DNA from: CAZJFC01 sp964545245
Lineage (GTDB): Bacteria; Pseudomonadota; Alphaproteobacteria; Rickettsiales; 21-14-0-20-44-7
NCBI GenBank assembly: GCA_964545245.1
Contig: CAZJFC010000072.1
Coordinates: 1-8,605, forward strand
DNA length: 8,605 nt
Direction of reading: 5' to 3'
The position numbers were made by a program, and so were the translations under genes. Below the pieces are notes generated by a model, which saw only the letters and a program-made list of their open reading frames with translations, did not search any database and was not told where the DNA came from. This document shows, piece by piece, positions 1 through 8,605 of this stretch; positions within the stretch are counted from its first letter, which is position 1; each line of letters starts with the position of its first letter.

Positions 1-71
1 CATTGCGAGCGAACAACGTGAGCGCGGCAATCCAGACTGGATTGCTTCGTCGGCGTTGCCTCCTCGCAATG
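1..71. repeat. Interspersed palindromic repeat (GCAATCCA/TGGATTGC type), cut by the window edge
   Basis: A non-coding palindromic element downstream of rpoC. Its outer arms, CATTGCGAG at 1-9 and CTCGCAATG at 63-71, are perfect reverse complements. Inside them is a perfect 8-bp hairpin, GCAATCCA at 27-34 and TGGATTGC at 38-45, with a 3-nt loop. The wording TGGATTGCTTCGTC followed by CCTCGCAATGAC is typical of small interspersed repeats that I recall from Rickettsiales-like and other bacterial genomes; this is from memory. The left end may extend beyond the window. Neither strand shows a credible reading frame. Confidence 0.75.
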
Positions 72-141
72 ACATTGCCTGGATGCAGTCCGCAGGTTGG
101 CTGATCAAGTATATAAATCCCTATTATTTTATAGCTTACTA

Positions 142-165
142 CCGCGTAAGCGGGGCGGGATGACA
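142..165. repeat. Fragment of a TGTCATCCC-type palindromic repeat
   Basis: A short hairpin, CCGC-GTAA-GCGG at 142-153, is followed by CGGGATGACA at 156-165. The latter matches the right terminus of the larger element at 5822-5997. Read on the minus strand it begins TGTCATCCCG, the usual start of this repeat type. It looks like a half-element or decayed copy. The rest of 72-208 holds no gene or strong structure that I can see. Confidence 0.45.
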
Positions 166-208
166 ATATACATATGTCTACGGTATATGCGCCATAGATA
201 TAACTCAC

Positions 209-244
209 AAAAAACCCCGCCGGGAGAAATTCCGGCGGGGTTTT
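209..244 (-). terminator. Rho-independent terminator of rpoC
   Basis: The arms AAAACCCCGCCGG (211-223) and CCGGCGGGGTTTT (232-244) form a perfect 13-bp stem with an 8-nt loop (224-231). On the minus strand the stem is followed by six T residues (214-209), partly shared with its base. It lies 29 bp after the rpoC stop codon. On the plus strand only four Ts follow and no gene precedes it, so its function is most likely minus-strand termination. It separates rpoC from whatever lies further downstream. Confidence 0.93.
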
Positions 245-273
245 GATCAGCTTGTCAGGCGCAAGCCAGTAGC

Positions 274-4452
<4,179 letters not shown>

Positions 4453-4460
4453 ATCTATCG

Positions 4461-4465
4461 TTCCT
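4461..4465 (-). promoter_or_regulatory. Ribosome binding site of rpoC
   Basis: AGGAA on the minus strand lies 8 nt before the ATG at 4452-4450 and 14 nt before the second in-frame ATG (4446). This spacing favours the first ATG, giving a protein that begins MAMNEVANLF. The 75-bp gap before rpoC is AT-rich and contains no GC-rich hairpin with a T tract, so it shows no sign of termination before rpoC. Confidence 0.6.
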
Positions 4466-4527
4466 AGTTTTTTAATTTATTCGCCATTTATCTTTTGCAC
4501 TTAAGTTTATCACCCTCTTTCACAAGA

Positions 4528-5070
4528 TTAAGAAAACACTAAACCATCCAATTCTTTGATCTTATTAGACATTTCCTCATTTTGTTCCGATAATTTATTT
4601 TCTACTACCCCACTTTGCATAAAGGCAGCGAAGATAACTGTCAGACTTTTTAATCCCTCATTCTTTGTAGTCTCAATAGTAGGATAATTTATGTCTCCGC
4701 TCTCATTAAGTGTCGGATATTTGAGTTCATTGAGAAAAGCTCTTCCTTCATTGGAATTAAGTACATTCTCTATAGATTCAAGTTCGGCAGTCTCAGTTCT
4801 ATCAGCAATAAATTTTGCAAACTCGCTATCCAAATCTATAATTTGAGCCAGCTCCATGTTTAACTTTTTCCATCTATTCGAAAAATTCTCGTCCAGACAT
4901 TTATACTCACTAGATAGCTGCACAAGCTGCAAATTAGCGACGCCAGTGTATACACTAAGCATCTCTGCTATTCCTTTTGCCTTTGCAAGTTTGTCTTCAC
5001 CAGCAGCACTAGCATTTGAGCCAAAACCCAGAACCAAAACCACCGCAAATATTTTAATCAGCTTCTTCAT
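4528..5070 (-). CDS. Small exported protein of unknown function, possibly DUF2059-like
   Basis: A 180-aa protein that I cannot assign to a function. Residues 1-22 form a clear Sec signal peptide: a Lys-rich start (MKKLIK), a hydrophobic core (IFAVVLVLGFG) and an AxA site (Ala20-Ser21-Ala22), so the mature protein is probably periplasmic. There is no lipobox Cys and no other membrane segment. The mature part is polar and looks largely helical, with one Cys (Cys58) and a Glu/Lys-rich helix near the end (about 155-176). Residues 96-116 (ELESIENVLNSNEGRAFLNEL) loosely resemble the core of DUF2059, as does the matching stretch of the upstream neighbour; this is from memory and weak. The start is supported by GGAAGGGA upstream. 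It lies 27 bp after the neighbour's stop and 75 bp before rpoC, in the same direction. It is visibly AT-rich: a 60-base hand count at 4561-4620 gives 32% G+C, against 63% at 3481-3540 in rpoC. This suggests separate origin or relaxed selection. Confidence 0.85.
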   Translation of the reverse strand: MKKLIKIFAVVLVLGFGSNASAAGEDKLAKAKGIAEMLSVYTGVANLQLVQLSSEYKCLDENFSNRWKKLNMELAQIIDLDSEFAKFIADRTETAELESIENVLNSNEGRAFLNELKYPTLNESGDINYPTIETTKNEGLKSLTVIFAAFMQSGVVENKLSEQNEEMSNKIKELDGLVFS

Positions 5071-5082
5071 CTATTCCCTTCC
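5017..5082 (-). repeat. RBS plus signal-peptide coding repeat, copy 1
   Basis: Start region of the 180-aa protein gene: GGAAGGGAATAG followed by the first 18 codons. It is nearly identical to 5755-5821. The first 30 coding bases differ at one position (29/30), and the first 54 differ at six (48/54 by hand count). Similarity drops sharply after codon 18, before the end of the signal peptide. It looks like the best-preserved part of a gene duplication, or a shared export leader. Confidence 0.8.
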
Positions 5083-5097
5083 CGTTTTGCTGTTATG

Positions 5098-5808
5098 TTA
5101 ATTTGCCTTACATTGTTGGAGGTAAATGGTCACCACCTCTTTCAATGTCCTTGAATTTTCAGGGTATTGCCCGGTGTAGTGCATCGGATCTACCGCATCG
5201 TGCATTTTTTGTATCAGCATGAGTGAATGGCTTGTATCGCTATCGTCCTGATATTTTGCCATATATTCACGCAAAACACTGAGGGTGCTTGGAGTTTCAT
5301 AAATCACCTTGGGAACGTAGCTGCTATCCTGTGCAGCCCACGCTTCATTCACTTTTTCGGATATAGCGCTGGGCCGGGGCTGAAGGGCCGCTATATATCC
5401 CTTGCCCACCTCGGTCCGGGAAAACTGCTTAAGCTGGGACAATTCGTCCTCGGTCAGGCTTGCCGCAATGCTCTTCACGACGAAGTGGTTCATATTCTGA
5501 ACCGATTCGATCCTATCACTCATATAAAAAATATAGTTACGAAAATCACTGTCGGAGTCGCAATTCAAATCCAGATCGGACGGCGTAACATTCCTGTCAG
5601 ATAAAAGCCTGTGGATATTTTGCGCATCCTGTCCGGCCCTCGCAGATCCCTCCAGCCGCACCTTGCTGTCATAGCTGCGGGTCTTTCTGTATAAAGCGGC
5701 AACTTCCGCGGCAAGTTCGGTCTTTTTATCCTGACTGACCGCAGCATCCGCCCCTGAACCAAAGCCCAGAATGAAAATCACCGCAAATATTTTAGTCAGC
5801 TTCTTCAT
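5098..5808 (-). CDS. Small exported protein of unknown function, DUF2059-like
   Basis: A 236-aa protein without a recognised function. Residues 1-22 are a Sec signal peptide (MKKLTKIFAVIFILGFGSG, then Ala20-Asp21-Ala22), almost the same as in the downstream 180-aa protein. No lipobox or further membrane segment is seen, so it is probably periplasmic. Residues 118-142 (LTEDELSQLKQF...VGKGYIAAL) have the shape I associate with DUF2059: an acidic turn, a helix with Glu-Leu and Phe, then Gly-Lys and a hydrophobic helix. The assignment is tentative. Two Cys (83 and 233) could form a disulfide in the periplasm. The start is supported by GGAAAGGGA at 5821-5813, with 4 nt to the ATG. This ribosome binding site directly abuts the palindromic element 5822-5997. 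Base composition is closer to rpoB/rpoC than that of its partner (58% G+C at 5401-5460 by hand count). It reads in the same direction as rpoB and rpoC and is probably co-transcribed with them. Confidence 0.86.
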   Translation of the reverse strand: MKKLTKIFAVIFILGFGSGADAAVSQDKKTELAAEVAALYRKTRSYDSKVRLEGSARAGQDAQNIHRLLSDRNVTPSDLDLNCDSDSDFRNYIFYMSDRIESVQNMNHFVVKSIAASLTEDELSQLKQFSRTEVGKGYIAALQPRPSAISEKVNEAWAAQDSSYVPKVIYETPSTLSVLREYMAKYQDDSDTSHSLMLIQKMHDAVDPMHYTGQYPENSRTLKEVVTIYLQQCKAN

Positions 5809-5821
5809 TTATTCCCTTTCC
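5755..5821 (-). repeat. RBS plus signal-peptide coding repeat, copy 2
   Basis: Start region of the 236-aa protein gene: GGAAAGGGAATAA followed by the first 18 codons. It matches 5017-5082 at 48 of 54 coding bases, and the ribosome binding site has one extra A. Together the copies show that the two genes are related at least at their 5' ends, although their mature proteins can hardly be aligned. Confidence 0.8.
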
Positions 5822-5997
5822 TGTCATCCCCGAAAATTTTCAGGAGAAAATTTTATCGGGAATCCAGAATAGCAAAATGCCGGTAGGCATTTTTCGTTTA
5901 ATCAGTTCTTGCTCCGCAATGCAAAAAATTTATCTGCTGACAAATTTTTGCCGGGTCCCGGATATTTTTCCCTGCTGGTAAAAATTCCGGGATGACA
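5822..5997. repeat. Composite palindromic repeat element with four hairpins
   Basis: A non-coding element bounded by perfect 9-bp inverted ends, TGTCATCCC (5822-5830) and GGGATGACA (5989-5997). It contains four hairpins. (1) 5829-5860: AAAATTTTC pairs with GAAAATTTT around a 4-nt loop, and CCCG pairs with CGGG below a 2-nt bulge. (2) 5874-5893: AAAATGCC-GGTA-GGCATTTT, perfect. (3) 5921-5951: GCAAAAAATTT with AAATTTTTGC. (4) 5957-5991: CCCGGATATTTTT with AAAAATTCCGGG. Hairpins 1 and 4 look like inverted copies of one roughly 45-bp module flanking an internal part. The left module, ending GGGAATCCAG, resembles repeats I recall from Rickettsiales-like genomes. The element begins 8 bp after the rpoB stop and ends exactly at the next gene's ribosome binding site. 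On the minus strand no stem is followed by a clean T tract, so it is not an obvious terminator. TAAAAT at 5855-5850 could be a -10 box but lacks a good -35. Confidence 0.75.
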
Positions 5998-6005
5998 TTT
6001 CTGCG

Positions 6006-8605
6006 TTACGCCGCCTCCTGCTCTCCGTCATCGTCATCGTTCGATGGCTCTTCGACGATTTCGATCTGGTTAAGCTCCACGTTAAGGCCGAGGCCGCGGA
6101 GTTCCTTCACGATAACGTTGAAAGACTCAGGGATGCCCGGATCGAATGTGTGGTCGCCGCGGACGATCGATTCGTAAATCTTCGTCCTGCCGACAACGTC
6201 ATCCGACTTAACGGTGAGGATTTCCTGCAAGGAATGCGCCGCGCCATAAGCCTGGAGCGCCCAGCATTCCATCTCCCCGAAGCGCTGTCCGCCGAAGTGG
6301 GACTTACCACCAAGGGGTTGCTGCGTGACAAGGCTGTAAGGCCCGATAGAGCGAGCGTGGATTTTATCATCAACAAGGTGGTGGAGCTTGAGCATGTAGA
6401 TGTAACCGACAGTTACCTTACGCTCGAATTCCTCGCCGGTAAGGCCGTTGTAAAGCGTCACCTGCCCTGATGAGTTGAAACCCGCCTGCTCCAGATATTT
6501 GACGATGTCGTCTTCTTTCGCGCCGTCGAATACCGGGGTTGCCTGCGGCACGCCGCGGGAGAGGTTGGTCGCAAGCTCGGTGAGTTCCTCGGTCTTGAGT
6601 TTCTTCACTTCCTTGCCGACTTCGCTGCTCAGATACATGCCGGAGATGGTTTCACGGAGGTTATCCTCTTTTTTCTTGTCGTTGCGGTAAGCTTCAAGAG
6701 CGTCCCCGATCTGGCGGCCAAGCCCTGCGGCTGCCCAGCCAAGGTGGGTTTCCATGATCTGGCCGATATTCATGCGCGAAGGCACGCCGAGCGGGTTGAG
6801 CACGAGGTCAACCGGAGTACCGTCGGCAAGATATGGCATATCTTCCTGCGGGATGATGCGCGAGATAACGCCTTTGTTACCATGGCGGCCCGCCATCTTG
6901 TCGCCGGGCTGGAGTTTGCGTTTCACTGCAACGAAAACCTTGACCACTTTCAGCACGCCCGCCGGGAGGTCGTCGCCGGACTGGACTTTCTCGACTTTCG
7001 CGGAGAAGCGTTTTTCGAGGCGTTCCACGTTGTCGTCGAGCTGCTTTTTGAGGAACTCGACTTCGTTCATGGTTTTCTGGTCGTCGATAACGAACTGGAA
7101 CCACTGGCCGCGCGTATATTTGCCCAGCACTTCCTGATTGATGTCCTGACCTGCCTTGAAGCCTTTCGGCCCGCCGATTGCTTCCTTGCCGTTCAGTATC
7201 TCGGAAAGGCGGCCATACACGAAACGCTCGATGATGTGGCGTTCGTCGTCGCGGTCTTTCCTCAGGCGTTCGATCTCGGCGCGTTCGATTTGCAGCGCGC
7301 GTTCGTCCTTCTCAACGCCGCGGCGCGAATAAACGCGGACTTCCACGATCGTGCCGCCCACTCCCGGAGGGACGCGGAGCGATGAATCGCGCACGTCAGC
7401 CGCTTTTTCGCCGAAGATGGCGCGGAGGAGTTTTTCCTCAGGGGTTACAGGTGATTCCGATTTAGGGGTCACCTTGCCCACCATGATATCGCCCGGTTTT
7501 ACCTCAGCGCCGATATGGACAACGCCCACTTCGTCGAGGTGGCGGAGCTGTTCTTCGCCGACATTGGGGATATCGCGGGTGATGTCTTCAGGCCCAAGCT
7601 TGGTGTCACGCGCCATGCACTCGAATTCCTCGATGTGGATCGAAGTATAAACGTCGTCTTTCACAAGGCGCTCGGAGATGAGGATCGAATCCTCGAAATT
7701 GTAACCGTTCCAAGGCATGAACGCGGCAAGCACGTTGCGGCCAAGGGCGAGTTCGCCGAGGTCGGTCGAAGTGCCGTCCGCGATGATATCGCCTGCTTTC
7801 ACGAGGTCACCCACTTTCACAACCGGTTTCTGGTTGATGCAGGTATCCTGGTTGGAGCGCTGGTATTTTTGCAGGTTATAGATATCCACCGACGGTGATT
7901 CATCCTTTTTGCCCGGCTGGGTACGGATTACCACGCGGCGCGCGTCAACCTGGTCAACCACGCCTGCGGTGCGGGCAACCACGGTCACGCCGGAGTCTTT
8001 CGCCACGATGGCTTCCATGCCGGTTCCCACGAAAGGAGCCTCGGCGCGGAGCAGGGGAACCGCCTGACGTTGCATGTTCGAGCCCATGAGCGCGCGGTTC
8101 GCGTCATCGTTCTCAAGGAACGGGATGAGCGAGGCGGCCNNNNNNNNNNCCACGGAAACAACCTGTTTCGGGGAAACGTCGATATATTCGATCTCAGCCG
8201 GGTCAGCGAGGATGAACTCGCCTTTCTGGCGGGCGGAAACCAGCTTGTCGGCGAATTTTCCGTTCGCGTCAAGGTTGGCGTTCGCCTGCGCGATGGTGTA
8301 TTTTCCTTCCTCGATCGCTGAAAGGTAAATAACTTCCTCGGTCACCTTGCCGCCATTCACTTTGCGGTAAGGAGTGTCGATAAAGCCGTATTTATTGACT
8401 TTCGCGTAGGTCGCCATTGAGTTGATAAGGCCGATATTCGGGCCTTCCGGGGTTTCGATCGGGCAGATACGGCCATAATGGGTAACGTGGACGTCGCGCA
8501 CCTCGAAGCCTGCGCGCTCGCGGGTCAAACCGCCGGGGCCAAGGGCCGAAAGACGGCGTTTGTGCGTGATTTCCGAAAGCGGGTTGGTCTGGTCCATGAA
8601 CTGCG
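6006..8605 (-). CDS. rpoB: DNA-directed RNA polymerase subunit beta (partial, start missing)
   Basis: The C-terminal two-thirds of the beta subunit, which forms one side of the active-site cleft, contacts the nascent RNA and binds rifampicin. The first full codons read Gln-Phe-Met-Asp-Gln, equal to E. coli 513-517, so the true start lies beyond the right edge; the ATG at 8597 is internal. Counting that Met as 1: rifampicin region 1-19 (MDQTNPLSEITHKRRLSAL); RICPIETPEGPNIGLINS at 43-60; WNGYNFEDSIL at 296-306, with the Glu-Asp pair equal to E. coli 813-814; GDKMAGRHGNKG at 565-576, with Lys567 and Lys575 equal to E. coli 1065 and 1073; and the conserved C-terminal block LKLHHLVDDKIHARSIGPYS at 736-755, which packs against beta'. 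An acidic tail ends the protein (SNDDDDGEQEAA). Four unknown residues at 150-153 come from ten Ns and are probably an artefact. It starts the segment of genes running to rpoC. Confidence 0.98.
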   Translation of the reverse strand, partial: QFMDQTNPLSEITHKRRLSALGPGGLTRERAGFEVRDVHVTHYGRICPIETPEGPNIGLINSMATYAKVNKYGFIDTPYRKVNGGKVTEEVIYLSAIEEGKYTIAQANANLDANGKFADKLVSARQKGEFILADPAEIEYIDVSPKQVVSVXXXXAASLIPFLENDDANRALMGSNMQRQAVPLLRAEAPFVGTGMEAIVAKDSGVTVVARTAGVVDQVDARRVVIRTQPGKKDESPSVDIYNLQKYQRSNQDTCINQKPVVKVGDLVKAGDIIADGTSTDLGELALGRNVLAAFMPWNGYNFEDSILISERLVKDDVYTSIHIEEFECMARDTKLGPEDITRDIPNVGEEQLRHLDEVGVVHIGAEVKPGDIMVGKVTPKSESPVTPEEKLLRAIFGEKAADVRDSSLRVPPGVGGTIVEVRVYSRRGVEKDERALQIERAEIERLRKDRDDERHIIERFVYGRLSEILNGKEAIGGPKGFKAGQDINQEVLGKYTRGQWFQFVIDDQKTMNEVEFLKKQLDDNVERLEKRFSAKVEKVQSGDDLPAGVLKVVKVFVAVKRKLQPGDKMAGRHGNKGVISRIIPQEDMPYLADGTPVDLVLNPLGVPSRMNIGQIMETHLGWAAAGLGRQIGDALEAYRNDKKKEDNLRETISGMYLSSEVGKEVKKLKTEELTELATNLSRGVPQATPVFDGAKEDDIVKYLEQAGFNSSGQVTLYNGLTGEEFERKVTVGYIYMLKLHHLVDDKIHARSIGPYSLVTQQPLGGKSHFGGQRFGEMECWALQAYGAAHSLQEILTVKSDDVVGRTKIYESIVRGDHTFDPGIPESFNVIVKELRGLGLNVELNQIEIVEEPSNDDDDGEQEAA
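8140..8149. other. Assembly gap of ten Ns inside rpoB
   Basis: Ten Ns interrupt rpoB between the codons for Gln-Val-Val-Ser-Val and Ala-Ala-Ser-Leu-Ile-Pro-Phe. Related beta subunits, as I recall them, read straight through as VVSVAASLIPF with nothing between. On the coding strand the left flank ends GTGG and the right flank starts GGCCGCC, so a 2-base overlap (GG) restores GTGGCCGCC exactly. The gap is therefore probably a scaffolding placeholder where two contigs really overlap. The frame stays open because ten Ns plus the two duplicated bases equal four codons. Confidence 0.9.

Noticed and set aside
4487..4522. GTG-initiated 11-codon leader peptide before rpoC
   Set aside because: It has no good ribosome binding site and no hairpin pair for attenuation nearby; a frame this short is expected by chance.
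5227..5604. Plus-strand open frame of 125 codons opposite the 236-aa protein gene
   Set aside because: The minus-strand frame has a ribosome binding site, a signal peptide and a related neighbour; the plus-strand frame has none of these.
5874..5893. Hairpin AAAATGCC-GGTA-GGCATTTT as an intrinsic terminator after rpoB
   Set aside because: On the minus strand its Ts belong to the stem and are followed by GC, and the stem is short; it is better explained as part of the palindromic element.
5850..5960. Promoter for the two small genes inside the palindromic element
   Set aside because: TAAAAT (5855-5850) resembles a -10 box but no acceptable -35 lies 16-18 bp upstream; TTGTCA (5943-5938) resembles a -35 box but has no -10 at the right distance.
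6744..7385. Plus-strand open frame of 213 codons opposite rpoB
   Set aside because: It is antisense to conserved rpoB sequence with no family resemblance; a mirror frame of the real gene.
8595..8597. ATG at 8597 as the start of a shorter beta protein
   Set aside because: The frame stays open to the window edge, and the residues before it (Gln-Phe, then a codon ending CG) continue the conserved rifampicin region, so this Met is internal.

Overview
The window holds the end of rpoB and a complete rpoC, both on the minus strand. Between them, where most bacteria have only a short gap, lie two small genes for predicted exported proteins and a hairpin-rich palindromic repeat. The organism looks like an uncultivated alphaproteobacterium. 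RpoB and RpoC match alphaproteobacterial sequences as I remember them, for example the RpoB stretches VSPKQVVSV and ALMGSNMQRQAVPLL. The intergenic repeats resemble the small palindromic elements scattered through genomes of Rickettsiales and relatives (TGTCATCCC...GGGAATCCAG and GCAATCCA...TGGATTGCTTCGTC types). I cannot place it below class level. A run of ten Ns inside rpoB shows this is a draft or scaffolded assembly.

Layout, in plus-strand coordinates with all genes reading right to left. 8605-6006: rpoB without its start; the window edge cuts it inside the rifampicin-resistance region. 5997-5822: a composite palindromic element that fills almost the whole gap after rpoB. 5808-5098: a 236-aa protein with a signal peptide. 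5070-4528: a 180-aa protein with a nearly identical signal peptide. 4452-274: rpoC, 1392 aa. 244-209: a strong intrinsic terminator. 165-1: further palindromic repeat sequence and no gene.

RpoB and RpoC form the catalytic core of RNA polymerase: the rifampicin site, the beta active-site lysines, the NADFDGD metal-binding loop, the bridge helix and trigger loop, and both zinc sites are all intact. I see no convincing intrinsic terminator between rpoB and rpoC and only weak promoter-like sequence. The simplest reading is one minus-strand transcription unit, rpoB - exported protein - exported protein - rpoC, ending at 244-209. The two inserted genes share their ribosome binding site and signal-peptide coding sequence, but their mature parts have diverged strongly in sequence and base composition. 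The interrupted rpoB-rpoC junction is the most unusual feature. I found no CRISPR array, tRNA, rRNA, transposase or phage gene.
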